Shown: positions 15,939-24,861, numbered from the stretch's first letter. The stretch: DNA of 64,000 bases from Fen-1362 sp049516395 (GCA_049516395.1 JBEKTD010000003.1:1-64000); one strand, 5' to 3'. The notes: generated from the letters alone by a model not told the origin. Made by a program: numbers and translations.

Positions 15939-16221
15939 ACTTGTTACAATAGCCGAGTATATGGATTCGATGCAGGCCGAGATGGCGAAACAAGTCCTTG
16001 AGGATTTTGACATTAAAGCCGTGGTGATAGGCGAGAATGCCGCCAATACCTGTTTGGCTCCGACTGTTATAACTGCCAAACTGCAGGTGTTGGAAAAAGA
16101 CGCTGACGAAGCCAAACAGATACTTGAGGATCAGCAACAAGGTCACGAGCCGGAAGAATATGAAGTAATGGATGAAACGGACGAGGCGGATGAACCCTAT
16201 GACCCGCAGGAGGAGCAGTAA
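15928..16221 (+). CDS. DUF2007-type putative signal-transducing protein
   Basis: The ATG at 15928 is chosen; GTG 15919 would lengthen the overlap with trpS. About 97 residues. LVTIAEYMDSMQAEMAKQVL and DADEAKQIL match the compact DUF2007 fold (GlnB-like ferredoxin fold), followed by an acidic tail (EYEVMDETDEADEPYDPQEE). The function is not known for the family. Its position between trpS and scpA is probably simple operon packing. The tail could be disordered and mediate binding. Confidence 0.75.
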   Translation: MADKLVTIAEYMDSMQAEMAKQVLEDFDIKAVVIGENAANTCLAPTVITAKLQVLEKDADEAKQILEDQQQGHEPEEYEVMDETDEADEPYDPQEEQ

Positions 16222-17310
16222 GTGGCTGATTATCGGGTAAATCTTGAAATCTTCGCGGGGCCTTTGGACCTGCTTTTGTACCTTGTCCGCAAGGAAGAGG
16301 TTGATATTTACGACATACCCCTTGCGAAAATCACCGACCAGTATATTCGATATATCGATATTCTAAAACAGCTCGATATCGACGTGGCGGGCGATTTCCT
16401 GGTAATGGCGGCGACGCTGATGCAGATAAAATCGGCTATGCTTCTGCCGAAGACGCAGGGAGAGGAAATCGGGGCAGAAGACCTTGCCGACCCGCGTGCC
16501 GAGCTTATCAGGCAGCTTTTAGAATACAAGCGATTCAAAGACGCGGCGAATATGCTCGCGGCATCAGCCGAGGAACATGGCGACCGGTTTGCCAGACCTG
16601 ATACGGTTATCGAGCAGTTCAAGCCCAACGCCGAGCCGACTGTTGACCTCGACCAGGTAAGCGTCTGGAATCTGCTTGAGGCCTTCGATGCAATTATGGA
16701 GGCGACCGGCGCCAAATATGATACCCGTCTTATTGTTGATGACACGCCGATTGACCTGTACCAGATAGAAATTCTTCATCGGCTGCAAAAAGAAGGTCAG
16801 CTTAGCTTCGAGCGTATTTTCGAGCCGAGGAACAGCCGGCTGGTGCTGGTAGGACTGTTTTTGGCCATACTGGAGCTTATCAGGTCGCAGTTAATCTGGG
16901 TGGAACAAAACCAGGAAACAGGCAAAATATCCCTGCGTGCGCTGACCGATGCGCCGCCGGAAGAGGCCGTTCGTAAAGCGATAATGAGAATCGAAGCAGA
17001 GGAAGCAGCCAGCCAGCAGGCAGTGGCGGCGATAGAACAGCAGCCAACACCTGCCCCGGCTGAGGAATTACCCGCTGAGCCGGATTTTGCAATTGATGAA
17101 ATAACCGAAACAGAGCAGGGGTCGCAACTGCCGATACCGATAGTGGAAATACCGCCAGCGGATAATTCGACAATCGAGCAGCCCGCCGAAGAAGCACAAA
17201 CGGAATCGCATCTGCCTATACCTATTGCGGAATTGCCTCCGAAAGACAAATCAAAACAGACAGCCGACGAACCGGAACCGCTGGACGGCCAAACAAAAGA
17301 ACAATCATAA
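16222..17310 (+). CDS. scpA: Segregation and condensation protein A
   Basis: A 362-residue kleisin that bridges the two heads of SMC and binds ScpB during chromosome condensation. The N-terminus YRVNLEIFAGPLDLLLYLV followed by EVDIYDIPLAKITDQYI is diagnostic. GTG start right after the preceding stop, with AGGAGCAG as ribosome site. Residues ~1-250 are the folded protein. The last ~110 are an unusual P/E-rich extension holding two copies of an LPIPI(V/A)E(I/L)PP motif. No scpB is in the window. Confidence 0.93.
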   Translation: MADYRVNLEIFAGPLDLLLYLVRKEEVDIYDIPLAKITDQYIRYIDILKQLDIDVAGDFLVMAATLMQIKSAMLLPKTQGEEIGAEDLADPRAELIRQLLEYKRFKDAANMLAASAEEHGDRFARPDTVIEQFKPNAEPTVDLDQVSVWNLLEAFDAIMEATGAKYDTRLIVDDTPIDLYQIEILHRLQKEGQLSFERIFEPRNSRLVLVGLFLAILELIRSQLIWVEQNQETGKISLRALTDAPPEEAVRKAIMRIEAEEAASQQAVAAIEQQPTPAPAEELPAEPDFAIDEITETEQGSQLPIPIVEIPPADNSTIEQPAEEAQTESHLPIPIAELPPKDKSKQTADEPEPLDGQTKEQS

Positions 17311-17332
17311 ACACAAAAAACGTAATAAGCGT

Positions 17333-17359
17333 TTGACAGCGGTTGGCCGACTCTATAAA
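17333..17359 (+). promoter_or_regulatory. Sigma-70-like promoter of trxA
   Basis: TTGACA (17333-17338) and TATAAA (17354-17359) lie 15 bases apart, just after scpA. The thioredoxin gene starts 41 bases downstream, with AAAGGAAG as ribosome site. Confidence 0.6.
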
Positions 17360-17400
17360 ATCCGGTTAACCTAAAGGCCAACTTTGGAAAGGAAGCAAAA

Positions 17401-17727
17401 ATGGCTGGCAATGTAGTTGAGCTTACCGATACGGATTTCGATGCAATGATTCATACAGCGGGCATGCCCGTGCTGGTGGATTTCTGGGCGCCATGGTGCG
17501 GCCCCTGCAGAATGATGGGGCCAATCATCGAGGAATTTGCGAAGGACTACACAGGCAAGGCAAAGGTCTGCAAGCTCAATACCGACGATGCCAGAGATAG
17601 CGCTATGGAATTCGGCATCAGCGCGATACCAACAATCATCCTTTTCAAAGACGGACAGGTCCAGAAGAAATGGGTCGGCCTGACCAGCAAGAAAGACCTC
17701 GCCGCGGCAATTGATGAGCTGCTTTAA
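17401..17727 (+). CDS. trxA: Thioredoxin
   Basis: A 108-residue thioredoxin with active site WCGPC at residues 32-36 (FWAPWCGPCRMMGP), the cis-proline loop SAIPTI and the standard length. It reduces protein disulfides in the cytoplasm and is re-reduced by thioredoxin reductase, which is encoded convergently 7 bases away. It has its own promoter at 17333. Confidence 0.97.
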   Translation: MAGNVVELTDTDFDAMIHTAGMPVLVDFWAPWCGPCRMMGPIIEEFAKDYTGKAKVCKLNTDDARDSAMEFGISAIPTIILFKDGQVQKKWVGLTSKKDLAAAIDELL

Positions 17728-17734
17728 ACAAAAC

Positions 17735-18715
17735 TCAAAGTCCCCCAACCGCCGGTTGGCTCCACCAGTTTGAATCGCGGAAATAGTTCTTCAGCATTAT
17801 CGCCGCGTTTGCCCCGTCGCCTGTGGCCGTCGCAAGCTGCATCGCGGCCCCTACCCGACAGTCGCCCGCCGCGAATACCCCGGGGACACTCGTCCGCAGA
17901 TACGCGAAATCACACTTGATGAAACCCTCGTCGGTCAAGTCAACAAAACCCCTGAGAAACCCGGTACTTGGAACCATCCCGACGAAAATGAAAACCCCGT
18001 CGCAGGGATAGCTTTCTTCTTTACTTGTTTTAACGTTTTTCAGCCGGACGGATTCGACCCTGTCTTTGCCCTCGATGGCGGTCGCCACAGTGCTGTATTT
18101 GACCAGCAGATTCGTATTCGGCTCTTTTGTCTTCGCGATAAGCTCTTCCTGCAGGACTTTGGTCGCGCGGAATTCGTCCCTGCGGTGAAGCAGCGTTACT
18201 TTTGCGGCGAATTTGCACAAGTGCAGCGTTTCTTCCAGCGAGGTATTGCCTCCCCCGATTGCGACGACGGATTTGCCCTTGAAAAACGGCGCGTCGCAGG
18301 TCCCGCAATAGCTTACGCCCGCCCCTGTGTTGCGAAACTTGTCTTCGCCGGGGATACCGAGCTTGCGATAAGCGCTGCCGGGGGTGAGTATGACCGCGCG
18401 GGCGAGGTATTTGTCTTTATCGCAGGAAATTTCGATGTCGCCGCTGCTTAATTTCTTCATGGCGGTTACTTCCGACCCCGTTTTGATTTCGCCGCCGAAG
18501 GCGACGGTCTGCTTTTGCATTTTTTCGATAAGCTCGTAGCCGCTTATGCGCTCGAAGCCGGGGTAGTTTTCGATTCTGTCGGTGCTGTTGATTTGCCCGC
18601 CCGGAACGAATTTTTCGAGCAGCAGCATTTTGAACCGGTCTCTCGCAGCGTATAACCCGGCCGCCAATCCGGCCGGCCCCGCGCCGATTATTATGCAATC
18701 GTATCTTTCTGCCAT
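17735..18715 (-). CDS. trxB: Thioredoxin reductase
   Basis: A 326-residue FAD/NADPH flavoprotein. The FAD motif GAGPAGLAAGLYAAR is at residues 11-25; the redox pair C137/C140 is CGTCDAPFF, where CATCDG is common; the NADPH motif is GGGNTSLEE; the C-terminal FAD contact is FAAGDC. It transfers electrons from NADPH to thioredoxin. It is convergent with trxA. A perfect 7-bp palindrome (CCAACCG/CGGTTGG at 17745-17759) lies in its last codons but lacks a T run. Confidence 0.95.
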   Translation of the reverse strand: MAERYDCIIIGAGPAGLAAGLYAARDRFKMLLLEKFVPGGQINSTDRIENYPGFERISGYELIEKMQKQTVAFGGEIKTGSEVTAMKKLSSGDIEISCDKDKYLARAVILTPGSAYRKLGIPGEDKFRNTGAGVSYCGTCDAPFFKGKSVVAIGGGNTSLEETLHLCKFAAKVTLLHRRDEFRATKVLQEELIAKTKEPNTNLLVKYSTVATAIEGKDRVESVRLKNVKTSKEESYPCDGVFIFVGMVPSTGFLRGFVDLTDEGFIKCDFAYLRTSVPGVFAAGDCRVGAAMQLATATGDGANAAIMLKNYFRDSNWWSQPAVGGL

Positions 18716-18782
18716 ACCTGTAATCCTTTACCTTTTATAATGTGCCATAAGAATAACATAGCAAGCCGTTCAGTGCCAGAGT

Positions 18783-18815
18783 ATTGACAATCGATGATTG
18801 ATAATTGATGATTAA
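18783..18815. repeat. Word-like repeat tract (GATTGATAATTGATG type)
   Basis: Tandem variations of ATTGACAATCGATGATTG and ATAATTGATGATTAAG lie between trxB and the FG-GAP gene. The AT-rich, near-periodic character matches the word-like repeats of the second half of the window. Confidence 0.4.
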
Positions 18816-18855
18816 GGAAACGATTTGAAGATAATCAATTGCGTGGAGGTTTCCA

Positions 18856-21252
18856 GTGCGAACGATTAAGGGCACAATCATATTATTATGCCTTATGATA
18901 GCAACGGCAGGCATAAGCAAACCCGTTAAAGAGCAGCCGGTTCGGGACGCTAATCAGCCGGACGCAAACGGCATCAGCGAATACTACGGATTCGGCGAGA
19001 TGGAAATCATCAAGCTGGACTGGGGTATTCAGAATTTACAAATTGCCGATTTTGACGGCGACGGCCGGAACGATATCGCCGTGGCTAACAACCGAAAAGC
19101 CGCGATAGAGATTCTGCTTCAAAAAGATTCAATCGGCCCCCAGGATGAAGACGTGGCGGTTGACCCCAATGATATCGATATCAACGCTCTGGTTGGCCCG
19201 AGCCGATTTGTCAGGCAAACCGTGCCCGTCTCGCAGCGGATATACAGTATGGTTTCCGGCGACCTCAACGGCGACGGGCTGATTGATTTGGCGTACTATG
19301 GCGAGCCGCGAGGCCTGTATATATTGTTACAGAAACCGCAAAAGGAAAAACACAAATCGAAAACATTAACCTGGCAGCCGGTGAAACGTATCAATATCGA
19401 CGACGCACTGCCCAATGAGAACGCCCTTATCTGTGCGGATATAGACAACGACGGCAGAAAAGACCTGATTGTTGTCGGCAGGGACGCCATATACGTCTTG
19501 CTCCAGAAAAAAGACGGTTCTCTCGGCGAGCCGGTCAAGTATCCCGCTGCGGCTCGAATCATCGGTGCTGAGGTCGGCGACCTCACAGGCAACGGCATAA
19601 ACGACCTGCTGCTTGTTACCGACGATGCCGAAAGACCCATCCACGTCCGCCTCGGGCAGAAAAATGGCCAGTTAGGGCCCGAAATACGCCTGTTATCCGA
19701 AATGCCTCTGGTGCTGGAGCTTGCCGATATGGGCGGCAAAGAAGGTAAAGATATAGTCGCCATTGACGCTATAAGCAGGCGGCTGGTGGACTATAAACTG
19801 GTCGCGGACAATTCGCATGGCGATGACTGGCCCGTGCTGTTTTATCCCCTTGCGGCAGGGCAGGGCAGCGAAAAAGGAGACCTCGTAGTCGGTGATTTTG
19901 ACGGCGACAAACTCGCCGATGTTGTTATCAGCGACCCCGGTGCGGCGGAACTCGTATTGTACAGGCAAATACCCGGCGTAGGACTGGCCGAACCCGTCAG
20001 ATTCCCGAGTTTGGCAGACGCCGATGCCTTATCAGCCGCCGACATTGATGGCGACGGCAAAGCTGAGCTTGGCGTCCTGAGCATCAAGGAAAAAACAATC
20101 GGCATAAGTAAATTCGAGTCGGGACGATTGACCTTCCCGAAAGCCGTCGATTTGACAGGTGAGCCGCTTGCTATGGAATTAAGCGATATAGACGGCGACA
20201 AGTCGGCTGATTGCGTATATGTCTCCCGTTCACAGTCCGACACAAGGTCGCTTCGGATAATCTATAACGTGGCAAAACCCGACGCCAACGATACCCTCGC
20301 GGTCGAGCTTCCGCAGCTTGCGACGAATCCGCAGGGTATCAAGGTTATGGACGTTGACCACGATGGCTTAAAAGACGTGCTTATATTTGTCAAATATGAG
20401 CTGCCCATACTCGTTCGCCAGACCCAAAAACGAAAATTCGAGATTGTCGATTCCCCAAAGGCGCAGACCAGCTTGATAAAAGAAGCGACCCTTCGCTCGG
20501 TTTACTCCGCTGACGTGGACGGTAAACCTGGTGATGAGCTTTTGGTAGCGCAAAATAACTTCGCCAGAAGTATGACATTCACCAATGGTGAATGGACAGT
20601 CCTCGACCAGTATAACGCCAAAAGTGCCGAAAATCGTATCTCGGCTGTCGCTGCTGCAAAAATGAAGGTTGACGGCACAAAAGACACTAAGGCAATACTG
20701 TTATTGGATGGCCAAAAGGGCCGACTCCAGATTCTTACCCCCGATACAGATAAAACATTCCGTTTCGACAAAGAGCTGGACGTCGGAACCTGGAACCCGG
20801 CATCGGGTATCAAAATGTTAATCGCCTCCCTCACCGGCGGCGGCCCCGATGACATCCTGCTGTTCGACGGCGAAAAATTAGGGCTGGTTATCCCGCCCGG
20901 AGCTAAAACAAATCGTTATCGGCTCGAACAAAAATTCAGCTATGAAACAAAGATAAAGGATGGCGCCTACGGCAATTTCACCACCGGCGATATCAACGGC
21001 GACAAACGGACCGATATCATTATGGTTGAATACAAACATAATCATATTGAGATATTGACTCTTGATTCGGCGGGCAAACCCGTCCCGGCGATGCGCTTCA
21101 AGACATTCGAGGACAAGACCTACCGCGAAGGTAGACCGCAAGGGGCAGGCGTCGAGCCGCGACAAATGAAGGTTGCCGATGTTACGGGCGACGGCAAAGA
21201 CGACCTGGTAACTATCATTCACGACAGGATTATCATTTACCCCCAGGATTAA
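18856..21252 (+). CDS. Secreted FG-GAP/VCBS repeat protein
   Basis: A 798-residue protein starting at GTG, with GGAGGT 6 bases upstream. The N-terminal signal peptide (GTIILLCLMIATAGIS) directs export. The mature part carries about eleven calcium-binding FG-GAP/VCBS blades, recognisable as DFDGDGRNDIAV, DLNGDGLIDLAY, DIDNDGRKDLIVV, DFDGDKLADVVIS, DINGDKRTDIIMV, DVTGDGKDDLVTI and others, which should fold into one or more beta-propellers. Such planctomycete proteins are usually surface or periplasmic binding proteins, and no enzyme domain is attached. The PEP-CTERM array follows. Confidence 0.88.
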   Translation: MRTIKGTIILLCLMIATAGISKPVKEQPVRDANQPDANGISEYYGFGEMEIIKLDWGIQNLQIADFDGDGRNDIAVANNRKAAIEILLQKDSIGPQDEDVAVDPNDIDINALVGPSRFVRQTVPVSQRIYSMVSGDLNGDGLIDLAYYGEPRGLYILLQKPQKEKHKSKTLTWQPVKRINIDDALPNENALICADIDNDGRKDLIVVGRDAIYVLLQKKDGSLGEPVKYPAAARIIGAEVGDLTGNGINDLLLVTDDAERPIHVRLGQKNGQLGPEIRLLSEMPLVLELADMGGKEGKDIVAIDAISRRLVDYKLVADNSHGDDWPVLFYPLAAGQGSEKGDLVVGDFDGDKLADVVISDPGAAELVLYRQIPGVGLAEPVRFPSLADADALSAADIDGDGKAELGVLSIKEKTIGISKFESGRLTFPKAVDLTGEPLAMELSDIDGDKSADCVYVSRSQSDTRSLRIIYNVAKPDANDTLAVELPQLATNPQGIKVMDVDHDGLKDVLIFVKYELPILVRQTQKRKFEIVDSPKAQTSLIKEATLRSVYSADVDGKPGDELLVAQNNFARSMTFTNGEWTVLDQYNAKSAENRISAVAAAKMKVDGTKDTKAILLLDGQKGRLQILTPDTDKTFRFDKELDVGTWNPASGIKMLIASLTGGGPDDILLFDGEKLGLVIPPGAKTNRYRLEQKFSYETKIKDGAYGNFTTGDINGDKRTDIIMVEYKHNHIEILTLDSAGKPVPAMRFKTFEDKTYREGRPQGAGVEPRQMKVADVTGDGKDDLVTIIHDRIIIYPQD

Positions 21253-21411
21253 ACCGGGCAGAATAATCCTTAAAGCAGGGTTTTGGTGCCGTTAGCCGGC
21301 AAAATAGACAATTTTATTTGCGTCTTTATCACGCATAATCCTTTGGTAATACTATGGTTATACAATAGCAGCATTGCCCCCCCAAAAAAAATGCTTCGTC
21401 CTATAATTTCC

Positions 21412-21441
21412 TTGACATTTAGCGGCTGAGGTGGTTAAAAT
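21412..21441 (+). promoter_or_regulatory. Promoter of the first PEP-CTERM gene
   Basis: TTGACA (21412-21417) and TAAAAT (21436-21441) with an 18-base spacer. The bases just upstream (TCCTATAATTTCC) are nearly repeated upstream of the promoter at 23763, suggesting duplicated control regions. A short hairpin CCCTG/CAGGG (21469-21486) lies in the leader. The rest of the gap 21253-21547 holds no gene. Confidence 0.5.
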
Positions 21442-21485
21442 TGATTGAGTAACGATGAGTTGGTATATCCCTGATAGAGAGCAGG

Positions 21486-21600
21486 GGTAACTCAGTAAAA
21501 AAAGGAAAAGGGTGAGTAACTAAAGAAGAAGTAAGGAGGAGTAGAGTATGAACAGAGGACTCATTTCTATTTGTCTGATATTGTTCCTTGTCTCAGTTAG
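21486..21600. repeat. Direct repeat unit A1: leader and gene start of PEP-CTERM 1
   Basis: The 60-base leader and the first ~50 coding bases are nearly identical to 22138-22250 before the second paralogue. Both share GGAAAAGGGTGAGTAAC, GAAGAAGTAAGGAGGAG and the start of the signal peptide. This shows recent tandem duplication. Confidence 0.8.
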
Positions 21601-22117
21601 CTACGGCGACTACCCGCTTGACTTGAGTACAATGCATACCTGGGGTCCACCAATTATTCCGATTGAGCCGCCACCAGGCCCCGTTGCTGTTGTTTGTCCT
21701 ATCGGATGGGGAATCATCGGCGAAGTAGATGTTCCCAATGCTGCTGCTTTCGCGGCAAACACAACAGTAAGCCTTGACGTCTCCGTATTGGGTTCGGACT
21801 GGGCAGGCGATAATGGTTTTCAGTTTGGTCTTGTCGTTAACAGCGATTCGACTGGCTGGCAGCAGGCAGATGTTGGCGCCTGGTATTGGGGCGGCGACGG
21901 CCAAGATTTCACGGAAACCGTTTCATTTAATTACAATGCGTTTAAGACGGGTACTGCCAATTGGGCACAGATAATCCTCTACCAGAACAGCTATTCAAAT
22001 GATGGCAGCATAACAAACGCGGTTTATTATCTCGACAACCTGAGGTTAACCCCTGAGCCGGCAACAATGGCCCTCATGGGACTTGGCGGTCTGGCCTTGA
22101 TTCGCAGGAAAAAATAA
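21548..22117 (+). CDS. PEP-CTERM sorting-domain protein 1
   Basis: A 189-residue exported protein. It has an N-terminal signal peptide (LISICLILFLVSVSYG), a soluble domain with FQFGLVVNSDSTGWQQADVG and WAQIILYQNSYS, and the C-terminal PEP-CTERM tail: PEP motif, short hydrophobic helix and basic end (PEPATMALMGLGGLALIRRK). In the family the tail is recognised by exosortase, which cleaves it and fixes the protein at the surface or into the matrix. No exosortase is in this window. AAGGAGGAG is the ribosome site. There is no terminator before paralogue 2. Confidence 0.87.
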   Translation: MNRGLISICLILFLVSVSYGDYPLDLSTMHTWGPPIIPIEPPPGPVAVVCPIGWGIIGEVDVPNAAAFAANTTVSLDVSVLGSDWAGDNGFQFGLVVNSDSTGWQQADVGAWYWGGDGQDFTETVSFNYNAFKTGTANWAQIILYQNSYSNDGSITNAVYYLDNLRLTPEPATMALMGLGGLALIRRKK

Positions 22118-22199
22118 TATCCCTGAAAAGAGAGCAGGGGTAAATCAGTAAAAAAGGAAAAGGGTGAGTAACTAAAGAAGAAGTAAGGAGGAGTAGAGT

Positions 22200-22820
22200 A
22201 TGAATAGAGGACTCATTTCTATTTGTCTGGTATTGTTCCTTGTCTCAGTTAGCTATGGTGAATATATTGTTCAGGACTGGGAAGATGGCGGCGCAGACAT
22301 TGGTAGCTGGGGTCCGACAATTATTGGCGGACAGGGGGGCCCTGGCGTTACACACGGCCAATATTGCGGTGCTGCAGTATGCGGCATAGGCTGGGGATTC
22401 ATCGGCCAGGTTGATGCACCGAGTGATTTTGCAGCTGCTTTTGACACCTACACAACAGTGTCACTTGACGTCACCGTATTGGGCGCGGACTGGCAAGGCG
22501 ATAACGGCTTCCAGTTTGGTCTTGTTGTTAACAGCGGTTCCACCGGCTGGCAGCAGGCAGACGTTGGCGCCTGGTATTGGGGCGGCAATAGCAATGGCGA
22601 AGATTATTTCCAGGAAACCGTTTCGTTTAATTACCAAGCTTTAAAGAACGGTAGTCCCTCTGGTTGGGCACAGATACTCCTCTATGCGAACAGCTATTCA
22701 CACGATGGCAGCATGTCAAACGCGGTTTATTATGTTGACTACTGCAGATTAACCCCTGAGCCGGCGACAATGGCGTTGCTCGGTCTCGGCGGTCTTGCTT
22801 TAATTCGCAGGAAAAAATAG
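22200..22820 (+). CDS. PEP-CTERM sorting-domain protein 2
   Basis: A 206-residue paralogue of the previous protein, sharing its leader, signal peptide, core (QGDNGFQFGLVVNSGSTGWQ) and tail. It is preceded by the duplicated leader and followed by a terminator at 22847. Compared with paralogue 1 it carries an extra segment, EDGGADIGSWGPTIIGGQ, which is also present in paralogue 4. The likely role is a surface or extracellular-matrix component in carbohydrate binding or adhesion; that is inferred, and the core domain is not one I can name. Confidence 0.87.
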   Translation: MNRGLISICLVLFLVSVSYGEYIVQDWEDGGADIGSWGPTIIGGQGGPGVTHGQYCGAAVCGIGWGFIGQVDAPSDFAAAFDTYTTVSLDVTVLGADWQGDNGFQFGLVVNSGSTGWQQADVGAWYWGGNSNGEDYFQETVSFNYQALKNGSPSGWAQILLYANSYSHDGSMSNAVYYVDYCRLTPEPATMALLGLGGLALIRRKK

Positions 22821-22846
22821 TCAGGTCCTAAAGAAATGATTTAAAA

Positions 22847-22884
22847 GGGCCTGTCCTGATAGTCGGGGCAGGCCTTTACTCTTT
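22847..22884 (+). terminator. Intrinsic terminator after PEP-CTERM 2
   Basis: GGCCTGTCC (22848-22856), an 8-base loop TGATAGTC, GGGGCAGGCC and a T-rich run. Nearly the same hairpin recurs after paralogue 3. Confidence 0.85.
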
Positions 22885-22952
22885 AAGTGAATCGGTATTT
22901 TTACTGATTTTAGGAAAAGGGTGAATAACTAATGAAGGAGGAGGAGTAGATT

Positions 22953-23534
22953 ATGTGTAGAGGGCTCATTTCTGTTTGTCTCGCATTAGTATTGGTGTCT
23001 TCCTGCTATGCCTCTGTCGAGCTTGGCGACTGGGTTCAGGTGGACCCTGCCCCCGGATTCCATTGGGGTAAAATTTTCGCAACATGGGACTCAGGAGTAC
23101 CGTTTACGGCAGACGATGTCGCGGCCAATAACGAAATCGAGTTTGATATTACCCGTTTAGCCGCTGACTGGGGAACCTGTTCCTGGAACACAGCAATGGT
23201 GGCTCTTGAAATCAACTACGATGGCGACATAACGGTGTCCCAGCAGTACGAGAATCTTGCGCCGTGGGGCGTCCAGGATGGTGACCAAACAATGCATGTC
23301 GCCCTTGACTACAGCAACTTAGTATATCAAGGCATAACTGTCAATTGGGCGCAGATAGCATTTGGCGTGAACAGTACCACCAATCGGACGCAGATAGCGT
23401 TTGGTATGAAGAATACGACTACAGAGGCTGATGCGTATGTTACTTATTGGAACAATGTAAAATTGACCCCTGAGCCGGCAACAATGGCTCTGCTTGGACT
23501 TGGCGGTCTTGCTTTAATTCGCAGGAAAAAGTAG
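22953..23534 (+). CDS. PEP-CTERM sorting-domain protein 3 (divergent)
   Basis: A 193-residue protein with the same signal-peptide style (MCRGLISVCLALVLVSSCYA) and the same PEP tail, but a different core (VQVDPAPGFHWGKIFATWDS). Near the C-terminus a short internal duplication is visible: AQIAFGVNSTTN followed by TQIAFGMKNTTT. AAGGAGGAGGAG precedes the ATG. It lies between two almost identical terminators, so it is its own transcription unit. It may be a PEP-CTERM protein with a different ligand. Confidence 0.85.
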   Translation: MCRGLISVCLALVLVSSCYASVELGDWVQVDPAPGFHWGKIFATWDSGVPFTADDVAANNEIEFDITRLAADWGTCSWNTAMVALEINYDGDITVSQQYENLAPWGVQDGDQTMHVALDYSNLVYQGITVNWAQIAFGVNSTTNRTQIAFGMKNTTTEADAYVTYWNNVKLTPEPATMALLGLGGLALIRRKK

Positions 23535-23560
23535 TCAGGTCCGTAAGAAACAATTAAAAC

Positions 23561-23599
23561 AGGGCCTGTCCTGATAGTCGGGACAGGCCTTTGTTTTTT
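23561..23599 (+). terminator. Intrinsic terminator after PEP-CTERM 3
   Basis: GGCCTGTCC, TGATAGTC loop, GGGACAGGCC, then TTTGTTTTTT. Same design as the terminator at 22847. Confidence 0.9.
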
Positions 23600-23762
23600 G
23601 TGGAAACAGAGATAGCGTTTCAGTATTGATACTGACATTTTACGGAATAACGAAAATTGCCCAAATTAACAACAATACTGCGTCGCATAACTTCTTGATA
23701 ACACAGCAGTTACGCAGCACGGCGAGGCCTATAATATTTTTTGCATCCTATAATAAATTCTC

Positions 23763-23792
23763 TTGACATACATAGGGTGTTTGTGGTATTCT
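23763..23792 (+). promoter_or_regulatory. Promoter of PEP-CTERM 4
   Basis: TTGACA (23763-23768), 18 bases, TATTCT (23787-23792). The upstream bases ATCCTATAATAAATTCTC resemble those in front of the promoter at 21412. It gives a leader of about 280 bases before the gene at 24081. Confidence 0.5.
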
Positions 23793-23822
23793 CACTATTG
23801 TAAAGTGTTACCACGTAAGTGT

Positions 23823-24010
23823 GTAGATATGGCTCCCTCGTGAGAGGAGGGTGCAGCCAATTGAAAAGTGAATAAACGTAGTGAAGAAGTTGTCGCTTTA
23901 TTTAACGTTAGGCAAGCACAAGGTTATAAAAAGGTGAAAGTCAAACTGTAGTGCTTGTTGTTGTTCGAGACAAAAGCAAAGTAGAGAGTGAGTTTGTCGA
24001 GAACAGCGAA
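23823..24010 (+). promoter_or_regulatory. Structured 5' leader of PEP-CTERM 4
   Basis: Three nested or successive stem-loops can be drawn: GGCT/CCCTC pairing with GAGGG/AGCC (23829-23860 region), CAAGCAC (23913-23919) with GTGCTTG (23951-23957), and GTTC+GACAAA (23963-23974) with TTTGTC+GAAC (23993-24004). It matches no riboswitch class I can name. The gap 23600-24080 contains no credible gene. Confidence 0.35.
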
Positions 24011-24080
24011 ATCTCTGGCTTGTTGCTGGGGAATAACGAGCGAAAAAAGTGATAACAACCGAAGAAGGAGGAGTAAGAAT

Positions 24081-24719
24081 ATGAGTAGAATCTTAGCAGT
24101 ATGTTTAGTATTAGCATTTGCATCAGTTAGCTACGGCGATTGGCTTTGCCAGAGCTGGGAAGACGGCGGCGGAGACATCAGTAGCTGGGGTCCGACAATT
24201 ATTGGCGGTATGACGGGCTTTGGCGTTACAGACGGCTCAATGTGCGTTGCTTCAGTAGGCTCTGTAGGCTGGGGATTCATTGGCCAGGTTCAGGGCTTCC
24301 CAGATTCTTACGGCAATAGCGTTAATTCTGTAGCTTTTGACACCTACACAACATTATCTTGTGACGTCTCCGTACAGGGTTCGGACTGGTCAGGCGATAA
24401 CGGCTTCCAGTTTGGTCTTGTTGTTAACAGCGGTTCCACCGGCTGGCAGCAGGCAGATGTTGGCGCCTGGTATTGGGGCGGCGGCGTAGGCGGCACGGGC
24501 TCGGATTTCACAGAAACCGTTACGTTTAATTACAATGGATTAAAGAACGGTAATCCCTCTGGTTGGGCACAGATTATCCTCTACCAGAACAGCTATTCGC
24601 ACGATGGCAGCATGGCAAACGCAGTTTATTACATTGACAACCTTAGGTTGACACCTGAGCCGGCAACAATGGCTCTGCTTGGACTCGGCGGTCTTGCTTT
24701 GATTCGCAGGAAGAAATAA
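24081..24719 (+). CDS. PEP-CTERM sorting-domain protein 4
   Basis: The ATG at 24081 is chosen because GAAGGAGGAG precedes it and the signal peptide MSRILAVCLVLAFASVSYGD follows directly; an upstream GTG (23988) would add a non-signal stretch. About 212 residues, paralogous to proteins 1 and 2 (EDGGGDISSWGPTIIGG, SGDNGFQFGLVVNSGSTGWQ) with the same PEP tail. It has its own promoter and a long leader, so it can be expressed differently from the other three. A strong terminator follows. Confidence 0.87.
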   Translation: MSRILAVCLVLAFASVSYGDWLCQSWEDGGGDISSWGPTIIGGMTGFGVTDGSMCVASVGSVGWGFIGQVQGFPDSYGNSVNSVAFDTYTTLSCDVSVQGSDWSGDNGFQFGLVVNSGSTGWQQADVGAWYWGGGVGGTGSDFTETVTFNYNGLKNGNPSGWAQIILYQNSYSHDGSMANAVYYIDNLRLTPEPATMALLGLGGLALIRRKK

Positions 24720-24758
24720 TTTCTGCCAGCGAAGCAAAGGTTGCAAATTAGTATTAAA

Positions 24759-24797
24759 CCGGGGCCTGCTTGAAAAAGCAGGCCCCGGCTTTTTTTT
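24759..24797 (+). terminator. Strong intrinsic terminator after PEP-CTERM 4
   Basis: A 13-base perfect stem CCGGGGCCTGCTT/AAGCAGGCCCCGG with a GAAA-type loop and eight Ts. It ends the plus-strand array before the convergent secretion operon. Confidence 0.92.
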
Positions 24798-24861
24798 GCG
24801 CAAAAATAATATCAATCAACGGCGAGCGCCCGGCATCCGATTTTGAACCCGCGACGTCGCA

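Noticed and set aside
23600..24080. Cyclic-di-GMP or other named riboswitch before PEP-CTERM 4
   Set aside because: None of the conserved core sequences that I can recall is present; only generic stems are visible.
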